A DNA stretch of 64,000 nt from CAWCPR01 sp963797475 (GTDB lineage Bacteria; Chloroflexota; Anaerolineae; Anaerolineales; UBA4823): contig CAWCPR010000001.1 of NCBI GenBank assembly GCA_963797475.1, forward strand, positions 1,240,001-1,304,000, written 5' to 3'. A program made the position numbers and the translations under genes. This document shows positions 1 to 7,855 of the stretch, in pieces; position 1 is the first letter of the stretch; each line of letters starts with the position of its first letter. The notes beneath the pieces were generated by a model. That model saw nothing but the letters and a program-made list of their open reading frames with translations, searched no databases and was not told the DNA's origin.

Positions 1-367
1 TGGTAGGGGTGATCGTCTGGTTTCCCACACCGAAAGCCACAAGCATCAATGCGGTGAACAAGGCTATCCTGTCGTCGGAACGGCGTATAAAAATGACGAG
101 ACCGACGACGAGAAAAACGGTAATGAAAATCACTTCGGTAGCGATGGAATAGGTCGCATAAACGGTCACTGGCCAGCCCAGCGTATTGAGATTGGCCAGC
201 ATGAGAGGCCCGGGCTGCGTCAACTGAGCCCAACGAGCGGGGAGAACGGCTAACAACGTGAGCACGGCAATGACAAAGAATGCCAACCAGGCAACTCGTG
301 CGGCAACCAGCCAGCCGCCCTGCAATGGGGTGCCGAATTCGGATTGGGATTGGGATCGGATTGTCAT
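1..367 (-). CDS. Membrane protein, N-terminal part only (sensor-like)
   Basis: This reading frame starts at an ATG complementary to 365-367 and runs off the left edge, so only about 122 N-terminal residues are seen. The start MTIRSQSQSEFG is followed by a hydrophobic segment (about residues 22-42), an extracytoplasmic-looking stretch containing RWAQLTQPGPLMLANL, and two further hydrophobic segments separated by IRRSDDRIALF. This pattern, a first helix, a short loop and then an RRSDD-type turn before more helices, occurs at the N-termini of membrane-bound sensor kinases and related proteins in Chloroflexota, but the part that would decide function lies outside the window. The call is a membrane protein, possibly a sensor histidine kinase. 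Confidence 0.55.
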   Translation of the reverse strand, partial: MTIRSQSQSEFGTPLQGGWLVAARVAWLAFFVIAVLTLLAVLPARWAQLTQPGPLMLANLNTLGWPVTVYATYSIATEVIFITVFLVVGLVIFIRRSDDRIALFTALMLVAFGVGNQTITPT

Positions 368-683
368 GGGTCCGTTCTTTCGACCGGCCGGGGTCGGTCA
401 CCCGTCACGATAGACTGCTTTGTATTTTTTGCAAGGGTTTCATCTCATGCAAAGTTGTGCGTGCCCACTGTTTCACCAATTCGCAGTAACTCCTGGCATC
501 CCGATAATTCGATGCAACATCGGCAATCGTCATCGACCATACAATCTTTGGTAACAACTGTGCGTCGGGTTGGCGATTAACTTTCCAGGCGCGCTTGCCC
601 TGGCCTGTTTCTTTTAATCCCAAGCAGGATTTTATCATAATGAACCGTTTCACATAGGTACACTCTCAAACTAGAACAAATGT
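368..683. other. Intergenic region, nothing recognised
   Basis: These 316 bases separate the leftward membrane protein from the rightward VOC gene. Short open frames exist on both strands but none has a plausible ribosome binding site or recognisable protein content. No strong hairpin or repeat was seen. Confidence 0.5.
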
Positions 684-712
684 TTGACAAATAAGACCTT
701 CATTGTTACAAT
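684..712 (+). promoter_or_regulatory. Sigma-70 type promoter for the VOC gene
   Basis: TTGACA (684-689) and TACAAT (707-712) are separated by 17 bases. Transcription would begin near 719 and give a short leader carrying the AGGAGG ribosome binding site just before the ATG at 746. Confidence 0.75.
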
Positions 713-745
713 TATGCCAGCTAAATCTTAATCAGGAGGAAATCC

Positions 746-1201
746 ATGAATACCAAAGTCAGTTTCATCCCGGAAGGCTATCACACGGTCACCCCTTACC
801 TTATGGTCCACAACGTAGAGGCGCTGGTCAACTTTATCAAGCAGGTATTCGGTGCAACGGAGAAGGAACGCATGCTGCGCCCGGACGGCACGATCGCGCA
901 CGCCGAAATGCGCATCGGCAATTCGGTAGTGATGATGGCCGAGGCCGCCAGCGGCGAGGCCAGGATGCCGGGCATGCTCCATCTTTACCTTGAAGATGTC
1001 GACGCTGCTTACCGGCGGGCATTGGCAGCCGGGGCCAGCTCGGTGCGCGCTCCAAGGGACGAATACTACGGCGATCGCACCGCCGGCGTGAATGACGCCT
1101 TCGGCAATCAATGGTGGATGTCCACCCATTTCGAAGACGTTCCCGCTGAAGAGATGCAGCAGCGGATGCAAGCCCAAATGCAACAGCAGGGCCAGTCCTG
1201 A
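746..1201 (+). CDS. VOC (glyoxalase/bleomycin-resistance/PhnB-like) protein
   Basis: This 151-residue protein has the vicinal-oxygen-chelate fold signature of the PhnB-like group. It starts with a YHTVTPYLMV strand, then a helix ending in FIKQVFGATEKERM, an AHAEMRIGNSVVMMAEA strand pair, an HLYLEDVDAAYRRALAAGA repeat, and the closing GDRTAGVNDAFGNQWWMSTHFEDV. Members of this group are small metal-binding or metal-lacking proteins whose substrates are rarely predictable; many act as 3-demethylubiquinone-like or antibiotic-binding homologues. The C-terminus is Gln/Met-rich (MQQRMQAQMQQQ). It is preceded by AGGAGG and a consensus promoter, and stands alone. The family is clear; the substrate is unknown. 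Confidence 0.85.
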   Translation: MNTKVSFIPEGYHTVTPYLMVHNVEALVNFIKQVFGATEKERMLRPDGTIAHAEMRIGNSVVMMAEAASGEARMPGMLHLYLEDVDAAYRRALAAGASSVRAPRDEYYGDRTAGVNDAFGNQWWMSTHFEDVPAEEMQQRMQAQMQQQGQS

Positions 1202-1213
1202 TAAGACCTGGGG

Positions 1214-1333
1214 CTACTTACCCAACAAAATGGTGACCCCCGCAGCCCGGTATCCATCCAGCACATCTTCGGGGATCGACGCCTCAGTTACCAGGTAAGT
1301 GAGCGCCCGGATGGGAGCGACGATGTGAGATGA
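1214..1333 (-). pseudogene. C-terminal remnant of a DeoR-family regulator
   Basis: Reading leftward from about 1333 to a TAG at 1214-1216 gives about 40 residues including SSHIVAPIRALTYLVTEAS and PEDVLDGYRAAGVTILLGK. This matches the usual last strand-helix-strand of DeoR-family sugar-metabolism regulators (the pattern is APLxxxxxLITDxxxPxxxLxxLRxxGVxVxxA). Upstream, the frame runs straight into the rightward MFS gene, and no HTH domain or effector domain is present. I therefore call it the leftover tail of a deleted regulator gene, cut when the MFS gene was placed beside it. The match is by eye only. Confidence 0.45.
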
Positions 1334-2544
1334 AAACATCCTCTTTACGCACAGTCCTGGTCCTGGCTTGCCTGATTTTTCTGGCCTTAGGATCGATGAC
1401 TGCGGCCTTGGGGCCGATCCTGCCAGAGTTGGCGGCGCGAGTTGGCACGGACCTGGCTGGGATTGGCTCGGTCTTCACTGCCATATTCTTGGGGGCGTTG
1501 CTCTCCCAGCTCGTTTCTGGCCCAGTCAGCGACCGGATCGGCCAGCGGGTGGTGCTGACCAGTGGGGTCGCTTTGCTTGCCAGCGGCACCCTGGCGCTCA
1601 GCTTGAGCCACTCACTCCCCCTCATCCTGGCCCTGGCTTTCGTCGCCGGATTGGGTCACGGAGCAGTGGACCTGGGAGCCAACCTGTGGATCGCGACCGC
1701 TTACAACGGCCGGAGCGTATCGGCTCTCAACCTGCTCAATTTCTTCTTCGGCCTGGGCGCCTTCACCGGTCCGATCCTTGCCAGTCTCTCCCTGAGCCGG
1801 ATGGGTACCGGGCTGCCTGCCTTATGGATCAGCGCCGGACTTTTGGCCATCCTGCTGCCAATCCTGTTCTTTGTGAAAGGCGGCAAGAGCCAGCCGGCGA
1901 GTGACGCCTCCCCGGCGGCTGGTCCCTCCAGCCGGATTTATCGCGCCCCGCTGCTTTGGGGGTTAGGCGCGATCGTGCTCGTGTATGTGGGTACGGAAAA
2001 TGGGGTAGGCGGCTGGACCACGGCCTACGTGGCGCAAACGGTGCAAGTGTCCATCGAGCTGGCCGCTCTGGTAACTGCCGGCTTCTGGCTGGCTATGACT
2101 GCTGGCCGAATGGCCAGCGCCGGGCTGGGGCTGCGAATGCCGCCGGAGCGCTTGCTAACCGCAAGCCTGGCGTTAGGCCTGGCTGGAGGCCTGCTGATGG
2201 TGATAGGACGCGGGGATCTCGGGCTGACAACGGCTGGCGTGCTGTTGATCGGTTTTTGCTTCGGGCCGGTTTACCCGACCATGATGGCGATCACCACCGC
2301 TGCCTTCCCCTCCGGGCCGGGGAAGGCGGTCAGCGTCGCCGCAGCTTTGGGCAGCGTGGGCGGTATGGCCCTACCCTGGCTGCAAGGGATAATCCTGAGC
2401 CTGGCAGGGCCGGCCTACAACGCTGCCTTCACCCTGGTTGGGGTGCTGGTGATGTTCCTGCTGGCTGTAGTGATCCTTTTCCGCAAACGGCCTGCCGACC
2501 AGCTTTCCATCCCTGTTAAGAACCCCCAGTCCCACTTTTCCTAA
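1330..2544 (+). CDS. MFS transporter
   Basis: The protein has 404 residues and about twelve hydrophobic helices, as expected for a major facilitator. The loop between helices 2 and 3 carries the family A-motif in the form SGPVSDRIGQRVV (about residues 63-75), and a central polar loop (about 180-200, KGGKSQPASDASPAAG) divides two six-helix halves. The second half includes GTENGVGGWTTAYV and GFCFGPVYPTMMAI, resembling the fucose/glucose permease-like branch of the superfamily. The start ATG follows only a weak purine stretch (GATGTGAG). It abuts a DeoR-type regulator remnant, which would fit a former sugar-related locus, but the substrate cannot be deduced. Confidence 0.85.
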   Translation: MKTSSLRTVLVLACLIFLALGSMTAALGPILPELAARVGTDLAGIGSVFTAIFLGALLSQLVSGPVSDRIGQRVVLTSGVALLASGTLALSLSHSLPLILALAFVAGLGHGAVDLGANLWIATAYNGRSVSALNLLNFFFGLGAFTGPILASLSLSRMGTGLPALWISAGLLAILLPILFFVKGGKSQPASDASPAAGPSSRIYRAPLLWGLGAIVLVYVGTENGVGGWTTAYVAQTVQVSIELAALVTAGFWLAMTAGRMASAGLGLRMPPERLLTASLALGLAGGLLMVIGRGDLGLTTAGVLLIGFCFGPVYPTMMAITTAAFPSGPGKAVSVAAALGSVGGMALPWLQGIILSLAGPAYNAAFTLVGVLVMFLLAVVILFRKRPADQLSIPVKNPQSHFS

Positions 2545-2569
2545 TCGTTGCGATTCCTAATCGTTGCGA
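2538..2569. repeat. Perfect 16-bp tandem duplication at the MFS stop codon
   Basis: A 16-base unit (TTCCTAATCGTTGCGA) is present twice head to tail, 2538-2553 and 2554-2569. The first copy contains the TAA stop of the MFS gene. It looks like a small slippage duplication in the gap between two convergent genes. Confidence 0.8.
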
Positions 2570-2582
2570 TCATCTTGCAGTC

Positions 2583-3650
2583 TCAGGGGAGCGGGTGCCA
2601 GATCAGCGAGAGAGTGACCGCCATGGCGGCCAGGAGCACGCCTAACGCCGCAAAGGCTACGCTGACCTCCGAGGTTTCGTGCCTGGTAATTAAATAAGTA
2701 GGCAGACTCTTGAACACATTCTGGAGTTCACCTGCGCTCTCCGCCGGGTAATATTCCCCGCCGGTCAAAGCTGCAACTTGCTTGAGTGTGTCCTCGTCGA
2801 TCCCTCGCCGGAATCCGCCGCCAAACCCAGGGCCAAATCCGAACTGCTGGCCGCCGCCGCCGAAAAACGGGTCGCCGCCTCGAAAATCCTGGTCGCAAAT
2901 CATCATCGACCCGTTTGGAGTGCCAAACCCAATGGTGTAGACGCGCACTCCCCGGTCAGCAGCTTGCTGGGCGGCATCCAAGGGCAAGGGACCCACATTG
3001 CTCGCCCCATCGGTGAGCAAGATAATGATGTCTGGCGCATAAGCCCCATCTGGCACAGGAGTAGGCTGTTCGCCCGAAGACAGCTCGTTCGTGCTCGGCG
3101 CAACGTTTTTGTCTATTTCGGCGATTGCATCCAGCGATTTAAGAATCCCGCTGCCAATCGCAGTCCTTCGCCCGGTGATCAGGCTCTCGACTGCGTCCTG
3201 CAAAACTTCCTGGTCCCTTATCGGCGGCTGGATCAATTCAGCGAAACCTGCGAAGGCGACTATGCCAATCTGCGTGCTGGATTTTTGGCGTTGGATGAAC
3301 GAAATCGCAGCAGCCTCAGCCGATTTCAAACGGTTCGGTGGGATATCCGTGGAGCACATACTCCTGGAGACATCGATTGTGAGAATAATCGTCGTCTGGT
3401 CGGTAGGCACGCTGACGATTGTCACCGGGCGGCTCATCGCGATCACCAGGCTGGCTAACGCCAGGAGGAATAAGGCAAGGGGGAGATGGCGACGCCAGCG
3501 AGATTGCTGCGGGATCGCAGCCCGTACCAGGGCCAGGCTGGAGAACCTCACTGCGAATCGCCGCCGCCGGCGCAGAATCCAGATATATAACCCCAAGATC
3601 AAGGGAATTAATCCCAACAGCAGAAGGGACCCGGGCCATAGCAAGCTCAT
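2583..3650 (-). CDS. VWA-domain membrane protein (BatA-like)
   Basis: The 355-residue protein has two N-terminal membrane helices (about 5-25 and 55-75) with a basic RRRRR turn, a von Willebrand A domain, and a C-terminal helix (about 330-350). The metal-ion-dependent adhesion site is complete: DVSRS near residue 92, the Thr in GRRTAIGSG, and the Asp in LLTDGASN. A long glycine/phenylalanine-rich insertion (about 255-280, GGGGQQFGFGPGFGGG) is unusual. GAGGTGG precedes the ATG. It is the last gene of a MoxR-DUF58-VWA-VWA run, the arrangement of aerotolerance-type (Bat) operons, in which the VWA proteins probably assemble with a MoxR chaperone at the membrane. Confidence 0.88.
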   Translation of the reverse strand: MSLLWPGSLLLLGLIPLILGLYIWILRRRRRFAVRFSSLALVRAAIPQQSRWRRHLPLALFLLALASLVIAMSRPVTIVSVPTDQTTIILTIDVSRSMCSTDIPPNRLKSAEAAAISFIQRQKSSTQIGIVAFAGFAELIQPPIRDQEVLQDAVESLITGRRTAIGSGILKSLDAIAEIDKNVAPSTNELSSGEQPTPVPDGAYAPDIIILLTDGASNVGPLPLDAAQQAADRGVRVYTIGFGTPNGSMMICDQDFRGGDPFFGGGGQQFGFGPGFGGGFRRGIDEDTLKQVAALTGGEYYPAESAGELQNVFKSLPTYLITRHETSEVSVAFAALGVLLAAMAVTLSLIWHPLP

Positions 3651-3691
3651 TTACCACCTCCGATGCACCCCTACATGCTCGCCAATTTGGA

Positions 3692-4699
3692 TCACGGCAA
3701 GCGGCTGAACCAAAGGAGTGAAAATAAACCACCGATCAAAAAGACGAGGATGCTGGCGCCCGCAAATATAGAAGTGACTTCCATTTTTTCTGGTTTGATG
3801 ACCAACTGCGGGTTGAGGTTGTCGTAAATCGAGAACAGTTCTTGCTCGCTCTCGGCGTTGTAATAGGCGCCATCGCTGAGCTGCGAGATTTGTTGCAGCA
3901 TCGCCTCGTTAAGTTGCGTATGAACTGTGAAACCATTGATGTGCAGCGTCGTACCGGCTGCGCTGCCGATGCCGACGGTGTAAATGCGAACGCCGCGATC
4001 AGCGGCTGACTGCGCCGCGCCGAGCGGGTCCGGAGCCTCATTGTTCTCGCCATCCGTGAGCAGGACAATGACAGCCGGCACATAAGTCCCTTCCGGCACT
4101 GGCGTCGGTGTCGGCGAAGGCGAAGGTGTCAGGTTGCTGTAAAGCTGCGGAGCCTGATCGTTCTGCGTAGCAATCGTATTGAGGGAGATGAGAATGCCAT
4201 TGCCAAGGGAAGTGCCACGCTGTGGGGTGAGGCGATTGATCGAGGCCAGGATGGCTTCTTTATCGTTGGTCGGGGCCTGCACAGAAAAGCCGCTATCGCT
4301 GAAAGCGATGACGCCAATCTGCACACTGACCGGCTGGCGGTCGACAAAGTCCCGCGCGGCAATTTTCGCCGCTTCGATGCGAGATGGCTGCAAATCATCC
4401 GCGGCCATACTGCCAGAAACGTCAAATGCGAGGATCACCGTTCCTTCGACCTTTGGCAGGCTGACGACCGCTTGTGGGCGCGCCAGGGCGACGACCAGGA
4501 TCGTGAGGCCGGTAAGGAAAAGGGCCGGCGGGAAATGCCGGCGCAATCCCGGCTCTTGACCCATGGCGCCTTGCAAGAATCCAAGTTTGCCAAAGCTGGC
4601 GACAAAACGCCGCCGGCGCCGCTGCAGCAGAAGATAAAACAGGATAAACAGCGGCACCAATACCAATAAGAAAAGCATGGCAGGCCAGATGAAGGTCAT
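3692..4699 (-). CDS. VWA-domain membrane protein (BatA-like)
   Basis: This 335-residue paralogue of the next gene has the same plan: a helix at 5-25, a basic RRRRR segment, a second helix near 58-76, a VWA domain, and a C-terminal helix at about 310-330. The MIDAS motifs are FDVSGSM (near residue 91), PQRGTSLGNG and LLTDGENN. A proline-rich linker PSPSPTPTPVPEG interrupts the VWA domain before the third metal motif. GGAGG lies a few bases before the ATG, which sits 6 bases after the DUF58 stop codon. The tandem pair suggests two VWA subunits in one complex. The family is clear; the client protein is unknown. Confidence 0.88.
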   Translation of the reverse strand: MTFIWPAMLFLLVLVPLFILFYLLLQRRRRRFVASFGKLGFLQGAMGQEPGLRRHFPPALFLTGLTILVVALARPQAVVSLPKVEGTVILAFDVSGSMAADDLQPSRIEAAKIAARDFVDRQPVSVQIGVIAFSDSGFSVQAPTNDKEAILASINRLTPQRGTSLGNGILISLNTIATQNDQAPQLYSNLTPSPSPTPTPVPEGTYVPAVIVLLTDGENNEAPDPLGAAQSAADRGVRIYTVGIGSAAGTTLHINGFTVHTQLNEAMLQQISQLSDGAYYNAESEQELFSIYDNLNPQLVIKPEKMEVTSIFAGASILVFLIGGLFSLLWFSRLP

Positions 4700-4705
4700 C
4701 TCCAG

Positions 4706-5635
4706 CTACCTCCGGCGCCGCTGCCGCAGTGTTGCAAACCGCACGATCGCACGCACCAGGTCCTCTTCGGTCGAGAGGGACAACATGTCTACCCCGGCCT
4801 GTTTGAACGCCTGGTTCAAGGCTGCCTCGCGCTGGCGGGCGGCTTCCTGGTATCGCAGGCGAAATTTCTTATCATGAGTATCTACGTACAACTGCTCACC
4901 CGTCTCCGAATCTTCCATGATCAGCGGCCCAACGTCCGGCAGCTCCGCTTCCCGCGCATCCCACAAGCGTACGGCCAGGACTTCATTCCGCCGGTTAAGC
5001 AAGCTCAAAGGTTTCTCCCACCCCGGTGCGCTGATGAAATCGGACAGGATGAACACCAGCGAGCGCCTTTTGATCGCGTTCAATCCACCTTCGAGCAGCG
5101 GGGTCAGGTTCGTGAACGGCGCCCGGGATAATCGCGGCTGCTTGAGCAGGTCGTTGACCAGGCGCAGCACCTGGATGCGCCCGCCCCGCGCCGGGATCGT
5201 CCTCTCGATGCGGCTGCCATAAAATATCGCCCCGACCCGGTTGCCGTGACGAGTCAACAGCCGCGCAATTGTAGCGACAAAATCGATCAACACGGTGCGC
5301 TTCAGACTTTCCACAGTGCCAAAGTCTATCGAGGGGCTGAGGTCGAGTAGAAACCAGGCAGTGATCTCACGGTCTTCGACATACTGGCGGATGTAGGGTG
5401 TGTCCATGCGGGCTGTGACGTTCCAATCGATATAGCGAATATCGTCTTCGGGCTGATATTCGCGTAGATCGGCAAAATCCACCCCGTAACCGTAAAAGAG
5501 GCTGCGATAATCGCCTTGCAGCAGCCCGTCCAGGCGGCGAATAACCTGCCAATCCAGGCGCTGCAGGATTCGCTCGGGCGAGGTGCGGTCGGTCGCTGGC
5601 CGGTCAGTTGTTGCTGGAGACCTTAACATGCTCAC
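4706..5635 (-). CDS. DUF58 domain protein
   Basis: The 309-residue soluble protein contains the DUF58 core motif as LREYQPEDDIRYIDWNVTAR (about residues 56-76), followed by a VWA-like second half with FLLDLSPSIDFG and FILSDFISAPGW. Proteins of this family occur almost always between a MoxR ATPase and VWA membrane proteins, as here. The first 32 bases overlap the end of the MoxR gene; the ATG two codons downstream (third codon) is an equally possible start. It probably links the ATPase to the VWA partners, but no biochemical role is established for the family. Confidence 0.9.
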   Translation of the reverse strand: MSMLRSPATTDRPATDRTSPERILQRLDWQVIRRLDGLLQGDYRSLFYGYGVDFADLREYQPEDDIRYIDWNVTARMDTPYIRQYVEDREITAWFLLDLSPSIDFGTVESLKRTVLIDFVATIARLLTRHGNRVGAIFYGSRIERTIPARGGRIQVLRLVNDLLKQPRLSRAPFTNLTPLLEGGLNAIKRRSLVFILSDFISAPGWEKPLSLLNRRNEVLAVRLWDAREAELPDVGPLIMEDSETGEQLYVDTHDKKFRLRYQEAARQREAALNQAFKQAGVDMLSLSTEEDLVRAIVRFATLRQRRRR

Positions 5636-6614
5636 GCAGAGGAACTACCGGGATCGGGATGTTATCGAGGATCTTTTTCAAAATATCGTCGCTGGACACA
5701 TTGTCTGACAGGGCTTCATACGAAAGCACGAGGCGGTGGCGGATCACGTCCAGCGCCATGTCCAGAACATCCTGAGGCAGGGCGTAATTGCGCCCGCGCA
5801 CAAAGGCGAGCGCCCGACCGGTCAGGATCAAATTGATCGAGGCCCGTGGACTTGCGCCGAACAGGATGTAGTGCTCCAATTCTTTCAAGCCAACATCCTT
5901 CGGCTTTCGGGTGGCAGTCACCAGGCGGACAGAATATTCAATGAGGGCCGGGTCTACATACACACCGTCAGCATCCCGCTGCAAGGCCAGCAACTGGTCG
6001 GTGGTCAACACCTTTTGCACTGCCTGCAACATGCTCGTCATTCGCTCCACGATGACAAATTCTTCGGTCGTGGTTGGATACCCGACCAGCACTTTGAGCA
6101 TAAAACGATCCACCTGGGCTTCCGGTAATGGATACGTGCCTTCGGTTTCAATTGGATTCTGGGTTGCCAGCACGAGAAATGGATTCGGCACTTTGAACGT
6201 TTCTCGACCGATCGTCACCTGCCGCTCTTGCATCACTTCGAGCAGCGCGCTTTGCACCTTCGCCGGTGCACGGTTGATTTCATCCGCCAGCAAAAGATTG
6301 GTAAAGACCGGGCCGAGCGAGGTGTTGAACTCGCCCGTCTTTTGGTTATAAATGCGCGTCCCGATCAAATCGGCAGGGACGAGGTCGGGGGTAAACTGGA
6401 TGCGCTTGAACTCGCCGCCGATCGCTTCAGCCAGCGTTTTAATCGCCATCGTCTTCGCCAGCCCCGGCACACCCTCTACCAGGATATGACCGCGCGCCAG
6501 CAAGGCTACGACCAATCGTTCCAGCATGTGGTCCTGCCCGACGATCACCTTCTTCACTTCATATAGAACGCGTTCCATTGGCTTTCTATTCTCAGGATTC
6601 TCGCTTTGAGCCAT
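5604..6614 (-). CDS. MoxR-family AAA+ ATPase
   Basis: The 336-residue protein shows a full AAA+ core: Walker A GVPGLAKT (about residues 54-61), Walker B LLADEINRAP (about 109-118), the pre-sensor VMQERQVTIG, sensor 1 LATQNPIETEGTYPLPEAQ, and a lid domain with GASPRASINL. MoxR ATPases act as chaperones that insert metal cofactors or ions into partner complexes, often with VWA proteins that bind the metal. GGAGAGGG sits ahead of the ATG. It is the first gene of the four-gene operon with DUF58 and two VWA genes and overlaps DUF58 by 32 bases. The assignment is secure at the family level; the target is unknown. Confidence 0.95.
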   Translation of the reverse strand: MAQSENPENRKPMERVLYEVKKVIVGQDHMLERLVVALLARGHILVEGVPGLAKTMAIKTLAEAIGGEFKRIQFTPDLVPADLIGTRIYNQKTGEFNTSLGPVFTNLLLADEINRAPAKVQSALLEVMQERQVTIGRETFKVPNPFLVLATQNPIETEGTYPLPEAQVDRFMLKVLVGYPTTTEEFVIVERMTSMLQAVQKVLTTDQLLALQRDADGVYVDPALIEYSVRLVTATRKPKDVGLKELEHYILFGASPRASINLILTGRALAFVRGRNYALPQDVLDMALDVIRHRLVLSYEALSDNVSSDDILKKILDNIPIPVVPLREHVKVSSNN

Positions 6615-6710
6615 CGTCCCTCTCCTTCAACATCCTCTGTTCTATGAAATCATGCCCACCCGAGGCGCAACCCGCTGGTTGCCCCTTCCGGCATTGCTCG
6701 CCAATCCTCA

Positions 6711-7550
6711 CTAATAAGGCGGCAACCCGGCTGCGCCTCCAGCAACATCAATCGGTACGGCAAAGCCGATGCCGACAAATACTTTTTGATCGGTCGGGTT
6801 CAGGATCCCGGCGACGATGCCGACCACCTGCCCCTGGCGGTTTACCAGCGGGCCGCCCGAATTGCCCGGATTCACGGCCGCGTCTATTTGTATCAGCCCA
6901 TCCAATTCTTGCTGGCTTTCGGAGGGATGGAAAGACCGGTTGAAGCCGGAGATAACGCCAGAGCTCATCGAGCTATACAGGCCAAAAGGATTCCCAACAA
7001 CGAAAGCCTCATCGCCGATGTGCATGGCGTTCGGATTCCCCAATGTTGCCGGCACGAGCTGCTCTGGCGGTTGGTCTGCGGCCAGCACGGCGATGTCATT
7101 CTCCGGCTGGGCGGTCAGCACTTGCGCGCTTGATTGGGTACCATCCGCGAAAGTGACCTGGATGTCTGTGGTATTCGTGACGACGTGCAGGCTGGTGAGG
7201 ATATCGCCGCTGTCGTCGATGATGACCCCGCTGCCCAAACCGTTCTCCGCTTCGCCATTTTCCCCCAAGCCTTGCGTCTGGATCAGGACAAACGAGGGTC
7301 TTATGACCTGATAGACAAGTGAAGAATAGGCTGGCGGCGGCGTGGCGGATGCGAGCGCCTGGTCAACGGTATCGCTGACCTCGCTGGCTGTCAGTTGGTG
7401 TGGGGCAGGCGAGAAAACGTTGTAAAGCATGAGCGCTAACAGGGCGGCTATTACGCCGAAAACAAACGGCGCAGCGACCCTCACGCCGGCGCGGATTCGT
7501 CTCAGGCGAGCTCGCCATGTCTCCAGAAGTGAGGCAGGTGGTTCGTTCAT
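6711..7550 (-). CDS. Membrane-anchored trypsin-like serine protease (Deg/HtrA type, no PDZ)
   Basis: The protein has one N-terminal transmembrane helix (about 28-47 from the chosen ATG) and a chymotrypsin-fold protease domain with the triad in order: His in LTSLHVVTN, Asp in ENDIAVLAA, Ser in NPGNSGGPLVN. Deg proteases usually continue into one or two PDZ domains; this one stops at GFAVPIDVAGGAAGLPPY, so it has 279 residues and only the catalytic domain. I chose the ATG at 7550 because a purine-rich GGAAAAGAG precedes it; a GTG four codons upstream is possible. It lies on the same strand as the MoxR operon, 96 bases away. It likely works in envelope protein quality control. Confidence 0.88.
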   Translation of the reverse strand: MNEPPASLLETWRARLRRIRAGVRVAAPFVFGVIAALLALMLYNVFSPAPHQLTASEVSDTVDQALASATPPPAYSSLVYQVIRPSFVLIQTQGLGENGEAENGLGSGVIIDDSGDILTSLHVVTNTTDIQVTFADGTQSSAQVLTAQPENDIAVLAADQPPEQLVPATLGNPNAMHIGDEAFVVGNPFGLYSSMSSGVISGFNRSFHPSESQQELDGLIQIDAAVNPGNSGGPLVNRQGQVVGIVAGILNPTDQKVFVGIGFAVPIDVAGGAAGLPPY

Positions 7551-7855
7551 TCTCTTTTCCACTTATCAGCAGATGTTCGTCTCAATCGACTTAGTTTTGA
7601 TCACTCGGGGGAATAAGAGCATTAAAGCGAGCTGCGCCTGCTTTAGAACCCAAACCCCGCTTTTGATAAGCCACCTATTAACATCATAATTATAGAGTAT
7701 TTTTCCCCTAAGAAAAATGAGATATTGCTGAAGAAATTAGAGCGGTAGGATTTTGCTCCTACCGCTCTACTCGTAACCGCTATGACGTGGGGTGGAATAT
7801 CCCGCCCCGCTCGGTTCACACAGGAATGGGTATTATTTTATTTAAAGCGCTCATC
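7551..7855. other. Intergenic region between protease and DUF5666 genes
   Basis: This 305-base stretch separates two leftward genes. Apart from a strong hairpin at 7739-7768 I see no gene, repeat or recognised RNA. The part nearest the protease must hold its promoter, but no clear -35/-10 pair stands out. Confidence 0.5.
7739..7768 (-). terminator. Strong hairpin, likely terminator of the DUF5666 gene
   Basis: A perfect 12-bp stem (AGAGCGGTAGGA with its complement) closes a 6-base loop. On the minus strand the stem is followed by AATTTCTT, a modest U-tract, so it can terminate the DUF5666 gene that ends 87 bases earlier. Confidence 0.65.

Noticed and set aside
2778..3458. 226-codon frame opposite the second VWA gene
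   Set aside because: It is a shadow of the VWA gene with no family content.
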